Shown here: positions 12,301 through 22,700 of the stretch, one piece after another
Layout: every line of letters begins with the position of its first letter
Position numbering within the stretch: position 1 is the stretch's first letter
Assembly (NCBI GenBank): GCA_029953675.1
Contig: JAMWBK010000011.1
Span: 248,001 to 312,000, forward strand
Length of the DNA: 64,000 bases
Origin: Rhodosorus marinus
Lineage: Eukaryota > Rhodophyta > Stylonematophyceae > Stylonematales > Stylonemataceae
Direction of reading: 5' to 3'
The notes under the pieces: generated by a model
What the model was told of the DNA's origin: nothing
The model's database searches: none
What the model saw: the letters and a program-made list of their open reading frames with translations, nothing else
Position numbers and translations under genes: made by a program

Positions 12301-12786
12301 TCTTCTTCGGTGCAGACGAAGTGCTGGAGTTCTTACCTCCAGGTGAGAGATCCCAATAACATCAGCGAAGGACTTGACAAAGTCAACGGCTCGAACCACC
12401 TCCTCCGGTACAGAATCTCTGGACAACGATTGACGAAGACAGTTTAGCTGCTTCAGCGAGCGGAACAAAAAGCTTGCCGTAGCCGTTTACTTACCTTCCC
12501 GTTTTGTACTCTGGAAAAAGAGCGCTCCGAAAGTCGACACCCTTGACAAGATGTCTCCCATCGAATACAATCACAACGGGCAGATCCCTTCCGGCATAGT
12601 CTCCGATCAGCCTCAGGATACGCCTGAAGAAGACAAACACGGTACCAAACGGAAGCTCCTTCCCTGCGCTGGACAGATTGGTCTTGGACGACGAATAGTA
12701 CGCTCTGAAGATCAAGTTCATCGCGTCCACCAAGTATATTTCCTTCCTATTGTCCGCTCCCTCCCGGCGTCGTTCTCTCGACAGAG
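9325..12786 (-). CDS. DNA polymerase I (bacterial type, probably organellar)
   Basis: Exons on the minus strand: 12786-12495, 12418-12337, 12233-11842, 11774-11426, 11352-11217, 11087-10417, 10323-10075, 9995-9788, 9710-9559 and 9480-9325. Phases agree throughout; the 11426/11352 junction is the least certain. Domains in order: a 5'-3' exonuclease (YLVDAMNLIFRAYY, VPGYEADDVI, STDHDFYQLLG, IGDKSDSLPG), a degenerate 3'-5' exonuclease fold that lacks the DxE of Exo I, and a complete family A polymerase. The polymerase has the TGRLSFSRPNLQ region, motif A GADYEQIELRI, motif B RNHAKAVNFGIPYG and motif C VHDELVFE, with both catalytic Asp residues. Such proteins replicate or repair plastid or mitochondrial DNA in algae and protists; the location here is inferred. 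The true N-terminus is not contained in the first listed exon and may be supplied by 12848-13224. Confidence 0.92.
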
Positions 12787-12847
12787 CTACACGGACCGAT
12801 CAGAGAGTTTGGAGAAGTCCAAACAAAACGAAAAGAGCTTAAGAATC

Positions 12848-13224
12848 TCAACGGAATTCTGAAGGATGCGTCTGGGATGATGAACTCGTACTCTCGTTCG
12901 AAGCCGATCGCATCTCAGCAAACGCCGCTACGAGCTGTTTATCCGTAAGACCCGAAAGCTGATTCTCAAGCTTTACGGTTTCGGAAACCACCTGATCCGA
13001 AAGCACGTCTCCAACGTCCACATTTTGACCTTTACCTTCTCGAATCTCAATCTCTTCCTACAAGCCCAAGCAGAAAGGAGATCAGGAACGAACGAGATGT
13101 CAGCTCATGATCAGCGCCAGTAACTCAAAAACGATAAAACGCAGATCCTCTGACACCGCTCTACAGCACGAAGCAACTCGTTGATACGGAGCGCATAGTC
13201 GCTAGCGTCAAGGGGAGATGCCAT
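12848..13224 (-). CDS. Small reading frame; own gene or N-terminal exons of DNA polymerase I
   Basis: ATG 13224 opens MASPLDASDYALRINELLRA. An intron of ~107 nt (13164-13058; its donor is uncertain) leads to a second exon starting EEIEIREGKG at 13057. Read alone, this exon ends at TGA 12848-12850 and gives roughly 90 residues that are acidic and predicted helical, with no recognised domain. Alternatively a donor (GTACGA) at 12891 joins, in the right phase, to the acceptor before 12786, which makes this the N-terminal extension of the polymerase I gene downstream. The polymerase exon has no start Met of its own before its conserved domain, which favours the fused reading. The MASPLDAS start is not a typical transit peptide. 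Confidence 0.5.
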
Positions 13225-13279
13225 GACCACTCAGAGAACCGAAACTGAACTATCGGTCTTTTCTTCTTTTTTTTCGCTG

Positions 13280-13990
13280 TGAATCCAGTAACCAGTCCAC
13301 GCGTTTCGACCACAGCATCAACTTCTTCTTCGCGATGGGGCTTCGCTTTGACGGACACGAGAAGCCAATCGAACATGTTGTCTTTCGTTCATCCAAATGT
13401 CGATACGGACGACATGGTCAGCGAGTATCAGAGGAAGAGCCACGGCAACTCAGAGTACTCAAACTGAGTACTAAGTGAAGCTTCCCCTTGGAACGACTGC
13501 TTTATTTGCAAGACCAGTCCACGCTTTTCGTGTTCGAATTCCTGGCTTGAATGGTCAACGAGGTTTCCGTTTGAACTCAACAGGGACAGCCCGTCCCCTT
13601 TATGTCCAACTTTTCTGCTGGGTTCGCCAAAGAGTATTCGCATTGAAAACGACAAGACCGGTCCCACGATGTTCGTGCTCAACTCCTTGGCTTGAGTAGT
13701 CAGCGAGGTTTCGCCTTGAACGTGCTCTCAATGCGACCAGCTCATTCATTTGCTGTTCTACTTCCTGGCTTGAGTGATCGATGAGGCTCCGACTTGAACC
13801 CAGCAAAAGGCAAGCTCACGATCTTCGTGCTCCACTTCTTGGCTTGACTAGTCTGCCAGGTATTGCGGGGAATCCAGTTTTTCTCAAAAATACCAATCCA
13901 CCCGCTCTGCGTTCAACTCAGTGGCGTGTGGCTCCGCTTCCGGTTCGAATTCTTGGCTTGTCTCGTTCCCAGTGGTCTGGTGCCGCATTC
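13280..13990. repeat. Degenerate tandem repeat, about 75-bp spacing
   Basis: A core resembling TTCGTGYTCRAMTYCTTGG followed by CTTGAnTnGTCnnCGAGG recurs near 13527, 13672, 13750, 13824 and 13943. Several copies are preceded by an ACCAGTCCACGC-like motif (13288, 13511, 13656, 13890). Spacing is about 75 bp or twice that. Copies are diverged and frames through them are not conserved, so this is probably non-coding. A fainter relative (TTCTTGGCTTGCTTCGAG) lies near 15300. Confidence 0.6.
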
Positions 13991-14043
13991 GTGCCTGAGT
14001 TTTTACGGGACGAAAGCCCCGCTTGCGTACTGAACGACAGCTT

Positions 14044-14857
14044 CTAGTTGTGCGGTTCTGTGCCTAGAAGAGTGTACAGTTTGGGTTGATTCACACGTAC
14101 CGATCGCCTAACTAGGGTCTCGCTGGATTCGGCTATTGCAACGTTGAGCTTTGCTGGTTTCTTCTGGACAGATTTGAGGACGTCTTCGAGCAGCTGATTC
14201 ACGTCGGCGAAGTTTTGCATCTTCCTTGAAGCGCTCTTTGGTCCGAACCCCTTCAGCTCGCTCAGCGCAATGACGGACGGGACTTGCCCTGGTTCAACTC
14301 CGGGAAAGAGGCTGTTGAGGTGGATCTTCGTCAGCTCCTCTCGTTCGAATGAATGTGAGGGCGACTCATAGTTGAGCTTGAGTTGAAAGAGCTTCTTCCC
14401 ATCCGCTCCGAGGAGCTGATAGACCCCTGGGTTTGTGGAATAAACCTGGACAACGGAGCAGAAAGTCGCCGAAGCGATCAACTAGCGCTCACCTTAGTCG
14501 GACTATCGATGGGTTTGGACGGTTTACCTCGAGATCCTCATCGATCGCTGCTGAGCAGACCTTGAACAGTCCCACTCCATTCTGAAGATTCCATCCAGCC
14601 GAGGCAATCTCGCCTTCGGCAACGTCGCCTTTACCATTAACCAAAACCACCCGTCGCTTCCCCACGCACGTCCTCGCAACGAACAACAACGCCGAGATCA
14701 GAGACAGACGACCCTCGGAGAACGGCGGACAGCTCAAATCCACCACAGTCGTCGGAAAACCACCCGCCTGAGCCCTGACGATACATAAATTCCGCCATCC
14801 GCCCTGCCGACCACTCCGACGGTGAGGATAGAGACGAACTGATGAAAGGAATCCCAT
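14044..14857 (-). CDS. Unrecognised protein with plastid-type leader
   Basis: Two exons, 14857-14528 and 14445-14044, are joined by an 82-nt GT-AG intron in phase 0 and encode 243 residues. The first ~35 residues (MMGFLSSVRLYPHRRSGRQ onward, to RAQAGG) are basic and lack acidic residues, as in organelle transit peptides. The mature part contains segments such as LVNGKGDVAEGEIASAGW and VYQLLGADGKKLFQLKLN, suggesting a mixed alpha/beta fold. No family is recognised. Good splice sites, matched phase and length support a real gene. It lies between repeat-rich stretches and no functional neighbour is apparent. Confidence 0.72.
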
Positions 14858-15908
14858 CAAATTCCTAACAGCGTCCTCTTAGCCAACGCCATAAGGACCA
14901 ACAAAAACCGAACAAAAACAACTCAACCAAAACACTGTCTCCGTTTCTAGTCAACTCAAATTGTCTCCCCATGAAGAAGACAGCATGGAAGACTATGACT
15001 TCTACCTCCACACCAAACAGTTGGTCAGTGTTAGGACAAGACTCCTCAGAGCGAAACCAGTTCGGCCCCAGAGCATAGAGAGCACGGATTCTCACGCTCG
15101 CGATGACTTCGATAGAACGGCGAAGCCTAGAGTCAAAGTAAGGCTGTCGGGAGGTGCTCACAGATTGGCAGGTTGATTTGGCAACAACTCGACAAGTGGG
15201 TCGTTGTTGTTTCTAGAGCAACCTGGCAACCCCTGAGAACCTTACGACAGCCTTTGCTTTGACTCCATTCTTTGGCTTCGCTTTCACACTGCTTCGCAGT
15301 TCTTGGCTTGCTTCGAGTAAGAGATTCAATTCATCTGAATGCTTTTCTGAACCCAAAGCTGTCGCGATCGTCGATTAGCATGACGATGGCACCAGAGTCC
15401 TACTGCGGCCAAGGCTCGGATGGCTGCGAGCCGCCCTGACTTGATTTTGTATTTTCGAAGTAGGCATCTTTGAAATCTGCCGGAGCTCAGCTCTAGTGAA
15501 GAGTTTGGTCGTTGGGATTCACATCCAGACCGAATGGATCGACCGTGGTTGGGTCGGCAGGTTTCCGCGACTCGCGTCACGGTGAGTGAACGAGAAATCG
15601 ATTTCTTCGAAGCATTAGCTTGATTAAGGCGAGGTGTACGGATGTATACCTTGCTCGACAGTGCTCGGTTCTCTCAGGTCGATGCTCAGCAAAGATCAGC
15701 TCGTGTTTGGTCGTGAAGAAACGTGCAGTCTCTGAACAGCCTGTCGCTCAATCTTGTTCGGGAAGATAGATACTTTTCACGTGTATGTTTTGCACAGAAC
15801 TGTTCGGAAAACCTCGACGAGCTAGCATAGAAAGAGGGGCGACCCAACTACGCCGCGCTGTTAAAAAATAGATATGCGAAGCCACTGGCTCCATCCGGCC
15901 CCTTCTTG
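14858..15908. other. Long intergenic stretch, no gene recognised
   Basis: Short frames exist on both strands (for example 14961-15176 plus and 15326-15580 minus), but none shows a domain or usable splice sites. A fragment resembling the repeat of 13.3-14.0 kb occurs around 15290-15320. The 14870-14960 part is A/C rich on the plus strand, as seen upstream of other minus-strand genes here. Confidence 0.45.
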
Positions 15909-17870
15909 TCAGTCGTCTCGATCGGAGATCCCAACCACGACCAACTGTTTTCCGCTTTGCTGATCGTCGACTTCGGATATCTCCTGTCCGCTCTGGTCCC
16001 TTCTTCGTGAGCGGAGAGCGTGAATCCACTTGCTTACGTTCCTCGCAGAAAGCGCTGTGAAGACTATACCACAAGAAAACCACTGCCAGGAGCTCAGCTT
16101 CGTACCAATGACGAAGGAGGATACCATGACGCTTGAAACTTGCTGAACCTGCGGCAAGTGACGATACGGAGAGAAGCATAATGTTAGATGTGTGAGCGCG
16201 GAGAGACGAGAACTAACTCCAACCACAAGCCAAGTTCACTACGTCCGCAACTACAGCAGATGGTCTCACGTCTGCTGAGTTCACCAGCCTGACGAGACGT
16301 GTTCGAGCAGAACAGTGCCGGTCTTCTTGCGCACAGACGCAGCCTCATCGCTCCGCAGGAGCTTTTGTACATCTCGACGCTCACAGCAGACTTTTCGAAA
16401 GTTGTCAGGGCTTCGTAAGACAGCCGTGACAAACCGAAAGCGTTGATCTAGCGCTGATCATAACATTCTGTGTGCCTTTCACAAGCCTAGTGACCGAGCA
16501 CTAGCTTCCGCTCACGCTATCATCAGATACGAACCACATCGCTCAAGACTGCCTCGTCCGCCAGAGCTTCCAAAGACCTTCGTGACAGACTGAATCGTCG
16601 CTCGGGCGCTAATCGTCCCAGTCTGAGCGTTATCCGTAGGTGCGCGGCCTGAGCAATAGCTTCCGCTCATTGCTATCATCAGATCCGACCTCAGCCTCGT
16701 CGACACTTATCAGAGTTCCAAGAGACGGCAATGACAGGCGCGATGATCGTAGCAGACTGAGCGCTAGCGGGAACTACAGCTTCCCGCAAAACCCAGGTTG
16801 GAGTGTCATCGTCCTTCGAACGTGTCGTTCCGAAGTGGATGACCTTCTACTTGTATGAATCGTCCGGTGCGGTGTTCGAAAACGGTATCATCTGTTTGTT
16901 TGAGGAGGATAACTTACTGTGATGACCGTCCCGAAGAAGACTGCACCAAACTCCTTAATCGTCGAAGTAATGAAGAATTGTGCGGATACGGCCCCCAGGG
17001 TGAGGAGGCAGAGCTCCCTTGCGAACTGCCCACTGGAGCTGAGAAGCGACAGTGAGGATCGGAGTGCTCCTCCGGGGATGCAGCTGAGCAAAGACAGGAG
17101 CCCAGAGAACAGGTTCACGTACAGCATCTGGCTGTTCGACGAGAGTTTGTATCCGAGGAAAAGTCGCTCCTGGTACGCCATGAGGAGAGAATCGAAGAAA
17201 ATGTTTCCAAACATCAGCAGCAATCCAATCCAGCTGTTGCCTTCGGTAGCTACTCTGGATGAGATGTTCCCGTTCATGAAAGATGCAGTACCGAGTCCAA
17301 CTAGAACCTTGAGAAGCAGCGCGAAAAGTAGCACAAAAACTCTCAGTTCAACGTAGAGTAAACTCTCGACAGAGATTTGTATTGAAATGTTTCTGAGGCA
17401 GTTGGGAGGCCGCTGTTCTCCTCATTTCTTACCGCCGAAGAATAGTCGATGGTTGTATACGTCCTCTTGGAGAGCAGAGCGGACAGCACCATGACGGGAA
17501 TCAGTTTTGCGCACTTCAGGAGCGCTTGAGTAGGCAGTGAGATCCATTTAAGTGCTTCATATTGACAGGTCGTGGCCAGGAGGTTGGCGACAGAGACGAG
17601 AGGAAAACGATCTATCGGCGCTTGAGGAGCGAGCGCGCGTACGCCGCCGAACGCCACCAACACAACAGCGGCCGCCGCTGCCGCTGAGAGACGATTAGAC
17701 AGTACCAAAAAGCCTGTTTCTGTGAACAACCTCTCCTCGCCCTTCACGACAAACGGCCGGGTCATGATCCGCTCTTGGCAATACGAGTACGTCACCAAAG
17801 ACGCCACGATTCCAATCGCGTACACTACACCCTTCCATGGACTGGCGGCGCCTACTGGAACTGATCCCAT
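15909..17870 (-). CDS. Nucleotide-sugar transporter, SLC35B-like
   Basis: Exons 17870-17433, 17307-16918 and 16148-15909 join in phase 0 and encode 355 residues. Multiple hydrophobic segments are visible (GVVYAIGIVASLVTYSY, LSAAAAAAVVLVAFGG, WIGLLLMFGNIFFDSLLMAY, LSLLSCIPGG, VMVSSFVIGT, FSCGIVFTAL). Family landmarks of UDP-galactose/PAPS-type SLC35B carriers include YEALKWISLPTQALLKCAKLIPVM, given here as positions ~112-135, the YQERLFLGYKLSS loop and a late QW...GIVF segment. Such proteins exchange nucleotide sugars or PAPS for nucleotide monophosphates in ER or Golgi membranes. The third intron boundary is normal, but that intron is 769 nt long, about seven times the local norm, and contains a 155-bp tandem repeat. 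Confidence 0.88.
16496..16805. repeat. 155-bp tandem repeat inside a transporter intron
   Basis: The block starting GAGCACTAGCTTCCGCTCA at 16496 recurs at 16651 as GAGCAATAGCTTCCGCTCA. In both copies it is followed by GCTATCATCAGAT and by further related sequence. The period is 155 bp, with two imperfect copies. It lies wholly within the 769-nt intron of the SLC35B-like gene. Confidence 0.75.
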
Positions 17871-18845
17871 CGCTACTCAACCATCTCTCCAGACCATCTC
17901 CGCAAAGCCAACTCGGGCTCAAACCCCAAAAACTTTTCAAAGCACTTGCAAACTGTCTCAGTCGATCGATTAGCGCTATTCCAAACTGTCAGAAAGTCTA
18001 TGTCATCGAACTGCATGAATTGCTGCAAGAGCTGCTCGAGAAGAAAACAAAAAAAACCAGTCACGTTCGGATTGATCGAGGGCGTCTGTCAGGCCTTCTT
18101 CATCAGGACTTTTGGAAATTGTTTTCATCAGTGGGGAAGCGTTTTCAATGGGTTCCGAGCATCTTCAGCAGATTAGAATCTCGAAGGAAGGTATTCACGG
18201 CTTGAAATTTACTTTCTGTCACACTCCGAGGTCAGGAGCGTCTTCTGGGAGGCTATCTCCAACCCAGGCGGTGTTGAGGAACGGCATCGATCGGAAAGCG
18301 GAGGGTGAGGACCGTTCACAGAGGGATCAGGTAGTGAGTGGGTAGTAGCGAGTGCCAATACCGGTCAGTGTGAGCAAGTACCTTCGCGAGCTGCGCATCG
18401 TCATCAAACCCTTCTGCAGCAAATGCACGTTCTTCTGCGTCAAGGGAAATAGAAGCCGAGGATGCTCGAAGCTCCGTCTCGTCCAATCAGTTATAGCATC
18501 AGAACACGCGGGTCTACAGACCTGCACGGAAAGATTTCGTTCAGGTGTCCTGCACTACACCATGGATGAGGATTGACCCCTTTGCCGTAGTCGACAGAAC
18601 TGCGAGAGGAGGTTTCGTTAGCAAGCATCCACCCTTAATTAAACATTGAAAAGCTAGTTTGATTCCTGGCTTCTGTATTCGATATGACAACCAAGTACCG
18701 TCACCCAACGTTTAGATCGAAAAGATCAATAAGGATTGTCCAGACCTCCCCCCCACACTTCACAGGTTAACGAAGTGTTTACTATTTAAAAAATTACATA
18801 TAAGTTTTACTATTTAATTAGATACAGAATGGTTCTTTTGTTGAA
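17871..18845. other. Intergenic region; one weak minus-strand frame
   Basis: The only frame of note is minus, roughly 18470-18316, containing ETELRASSASISLDAEERA and FDDDAQLAK and ending at TGA 18316-18318. It has no start codon or convincing acceptor and no family is recognised. The remainder is unremarkable, A/T rich after about 18600. Confidence 0.35.
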
Positions 18846-18919
18846 ACCCGTGTAGCTCAATAGGTTAGAGCATCAGTCTTATGAGCTGAAGGTTGCGAGT
18901 TCAACCCTCGCCATGGGTA
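18846..18919 (+). tRNA. tRNA with UAU anticodon (Ile by decoding; Met-like body)
   Basis: A complete 74-nt cloverleaf. Acceptor ACCCGTG pairs with CATGGGT (7 bp with one G-T) and the discriminator is A. D stem is GCTC/GAGC. Anticodon stem is TCAGT/GCTGA with loop CTTATGA, so the anticodon is TAT at 18880-18882. T stem is GCGAG/CTCGC with loop TTCAACC. No intron. Decoding rules give tRNA-Ile(UAU), but position 37 is G rather than the A expected for ANN-reading tRNAs, and the anticodon arm resembles eukaryotic elongator tRNA-Met. The structure is intact, so a functional gene is likely. Confidence 0.85.
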
Positions 18920-19444
18920 CATAGTTTTCAGACTATCGAGGGTTTAGCTATGTACTCACACCTACTGCTGAGGACTGTCATGTTTCTTTTTCTGTTGCTA
19001 GACCGGGGGGCTCGCGTAGCTCGACTCGTATTTTCGTTGCCGGCCCCTTGAACTGCATGCGCATGATTGCTGCGCCGGTGGGCTTTGATTTTGTTGGTGT
19101 CCGAGAATACCTCTTAAAAACCTTACAGTACCCCCAGCAACAATTCACCACAGCTTGTCTGTTTCCACATGAGCTGGGCTCATAGCAGGTTGATGACTGC
19201 GTTTAGTGAGGGATCTGAAACCCCAAAGAGGATTTGTTCACCAAACCTCTGTCACATGGATAGAGTAAAAGCTGAGGTCCCAGCCTGCCCAATGTAGTCT
19301 TAAGAAATAGAATAGTGGATGAATCCCATAGCGGCGGAAGCGGCCAAGTTACGCACTGCTTTCATAGAGATTTTGTGTTGGATTGGCAGAATAATTATTT
19401 ATTGCTTCTACTGGTCTTCCCCTGTGCAAATTATTTTTCATACA
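18920..19444. other. Intergenic, no gene recognised
   Basis: Between the tRNA and the tandem repeat at the polymerase-like gene's 3' end. Short frames only; nothing supported. Confidence 0.5.
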
Positions 19445-19737
19445 GTCTCGCAGACGTGGAGATCGAGCTCTCGACGAGAGTCTCGAGGAGAGGATTAGGT
19501 TTCCTTGGATAAAACTAGGTATTGATGCCATTGCCGCCTGGAACGCGGTCATCAGCGTTTCTCTTCGTGTCGGCCCATGTCTTGCCAACTGTCTCGCAGA
19601 CATGGAGATCGAGCTCTCGACGAGAGTCTCGAGGAGAGGATTCGGTTTCCTTGGGTAAGCTAGGTACTGCTGCCATTGCCGCCTGGATCGCGGTCAGCGT
19701 TTCTCTTCGCGTCGGCCCATGTCTTGCCAACTCCGGT
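19445..19737. repeat. 146-bp tandem duplication covering the 3' end of a coding sequence
   Basis: GTCTCGCAGACRTGGAGATC at 19445 recurs at 19591, and both copies end with GTCGGCCCATGTCTTGCCAA. Period is 146 bp. On the minus strand the second copy contains the last ~24 codons and stop of the polymerase-like gene (GVGKTWADAKRNAD...). The first copy carries a diverged version (VGKTWADTKRNADD) lying downstream of the stop. Confidence 0.85.
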
Positions 19738-22700
19738 TCGAGCCGACATCGAGACAAACTTTGGAAGGCATAAGACATTTTTCATTTCAAAGTCAACAAG
19801 CTCCAGCATTTCCTGTGCGTGAGCCTCGCTGGTTTCGAATACCAATTGCGCTCGATCCTTTGAATTGCCAGTGCCAGATAGGAAAGGGTCAGTATTTATT
19901 CACGAGGAGGAAACCATTCCCAAGTCGCACGCGTACCTGAAACACGAATCTCGCTTCAACTCCTTTAGCTTCGCAGCGCTCCAGTATCCTCAACAGCGCC
20001 TGCTTGACCACGTCTGCCCTTGTACCGTGCCTGATAAGCCTGCTGCATGTTTTCCTAAGCTCTGCTCTCTGTCGATGGGGCCTGGTCGTGTCAAAGTCTA
20101 TGGGCATGCCAACACCCCTAGGGAGCTCCTTCCCTACGCGTGCTGACTCTGGCACCCTCACGTGAATCTTCCTTCCGGTCATCGTGTCCAAATGCCCAAA
20201 CTTCCTCAAAATCATAGACGGCTTATCATTAACCTTATCCAGACTTGCGAGCATTCTTCGGGCTCGTTCCACAGCCTCTGCGTCGTCAGCCAGACCCTCC
20301 AAGGTCGCAACCGATCGCTTATCAGTATCGCATTCTATGACCAAGTCAAGAAACGTGCGAGCCACTTGCCTCTGCTCCTCGCTAACTTTCTCCGGCCTCC
20401 TAGCAAATAAGTAACCGGCTACAACCCGGTCGGGCTCCAAACTCTCGCGAAAGGCCCGCATCAGGTACGGCTCTTCTGAGTATGAGGCGAAAATTCTCCA
20501 CTCCAGATCTTCAAACTCCGTATGTACTATCGACATTCCTTTCTCCGCCACTAGACCATTCCGCATGGCGTCCTTGGAGTTTGCCACCTCGTCAAGAATC
20601 TTCAAGTCTCCTCCTGCATCCAAAGAAGAGTACAAATCCGCCTGCAGGTTAACTTGCGGATGCAAGCGTTCAGAGGCCTGGTCGAAAAAGTCATCCAGTC
20701 GTTCCTCGAGCCCACGCAGAGCTTTATATTTCTTAAGAAGATGACGAGTGCTCTGCAAAGCATCCGCATCCAGCGCTTTCTCGGAGTCAGCAGAGGCGAG
20801 CACTCTCTCCATCTTTGAGACGCTCACTCTCTTACGCTCCCGAAACTGCCGTGTCATTTTCGTCTCGAAAACTGTCGGATTCTGTTCGAGCTCGTCCAGG
20901 AGAGTTTGTGTAGTGGACCTCAGAGCCACTGCTACGTTTTCGCCGATTAACTGTGCAGTCCCCCTAGAAAAGCTTACGCCCTTTGACTCTAGCTCTCCGG
21001 CGACTGAGGAGAGGACAGATTCCTGCTCGTCTACTACCTTCATCAGACCATGTCGAACAATCTTTTCCACTGCAGAGTCCTTGGCGACGATTGCCTTCTC
21101 CGCCTCCTCGATAAAGTCCGCCTCCAGCTCGGCTTGCTCCTCTTCGGTAAAGTCCACTTTTGGATCCTTCATCGACCTCTTAGTCCTCCTCTCAAAGGTT
21201 GGGTTGAGGAGCAGTTTTGCCGACAGCAGGTCGCAGGGACTGCCAATTCGGATACCCCACTTATTGTGCAGGATCTTACAGTCTTCCTTCAGGTTCCAAC
21301 TCAACTTGCCAATGTCTTCCCGCTCTAGGAGCTGCTTAACCAGTGTTAAAGTATTGCGGTCCTCGTGCTCGAAAGATATAAATATGCTCGAAGATCCACT
21401 TTTGGAATCCTTCGTCATCTCTCCGCCAGCACTAAGCGCAATACCTTTCTCATGTGCGCGAATTCCGATGTAGTCCGCAGAGTCCAGAGTCGTAAGGATC
21501 GCGAGGATGCTACTATCATCACTCTGCGCCTTCGGGCGCGGCTCAAGTACTTCGGCCTCAGCCACTGCAGATACTTCTACCACGCTATTTTCGAGACGGA
21601 TACCGACGGATCCACCTTTTTCTTGCGTTTCGGGCATTGCGTCGCATTGAACAGTATCGACCTTATAGTCAGTCTGTGCCCATGCACTGGTGAGCTCGTT
21701 CTCCGCGGATTCTACTAGTCTTTCGATCTCCACAGTCGCCAGGGAAAGCTCCTGAGCGGCCTCCAAATCGCTTGCCTTCGTCTCAACCCTTTCGCTTGGC
21801 ACCTCGACATCTTCGCTGGAGGCGGGTTCCATCTCAAACGCAGAATCGTTTAGGCACGGTGAGGTGGCGGGAACATTGTCAAGCGCGTCTGACGGATCTT
21901 TAACCTCGCTCACAACCGCAGCTCCCACCACTTCCGTATTTGTTGAGTATTGGTCCTCAAGTTCCTTCGCTGTTGGCTCAACAATTTCAACCATAGCGTC
22001 AGTCTGTACCAATGCACTGGCGAACTCATTCGCCACGGATTCAAACGATTTTTCGACCTTCACACTTGCCAAGGAAACCTCTGTAGCAGGTTCCACAGCG
22101 CTGGCCCTGGTCTTATCCATATCGACAAGCACTCCAGCTTTAACCACTTCCGTGGTCATCGAAGGTTGATCCACAAGTTCCTCTACCGTCGGCTCAATTG
22201 AGCTGGGACGCATATCAGTCAATGGCTCGCTAATATATGAAGTTTCCTTCGCCTTGACCTTGGCCAGGTCGTACTTGAGCAAAGGGACATCCACCAGCAA
22301 CCTCTCTATCTCGAGATCCGAAAGTGTGACTTTTGTAAAGCTTGTCAACGTCCTAAAAAGAAGCGGATCTATTCCATCCCACCCTGCGGAATTGACTGCG
22401 TGCTTGTGTCTGAATTTCATTATCGCCGAGTAAGCCTCAGACCCCTTTTCGTACCCAGGAGGCCATGTGCCCATTACCTTGCTGTCCAACAAGGCCACTC
22501 TGACCGATTTCGAATACCCGACTTCTTCGGCAGCTTTCCAGAGCCAATACAGTTCGCCCGGAACCTGTGGGCGATCTTCACAGAATCGTTGGCGATATTT
22601 AGCTCGGAATTCGCTCGCTTTCTTCTGCAACAACCGCGTCCGTCCTGGGCGCAGCAAAGAGTCCAACTTTAGCCTCGGGCTCAACAAGGAAACCTTGTAC

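Noticed and set aside
12465-12494. A 22-nt intron in the DNA polymerase gene
   Set aside because: A later acceptor at 12419-12420 gives a 76-nt intron in the right phase and a better protein match (TGR then DSVPEE).
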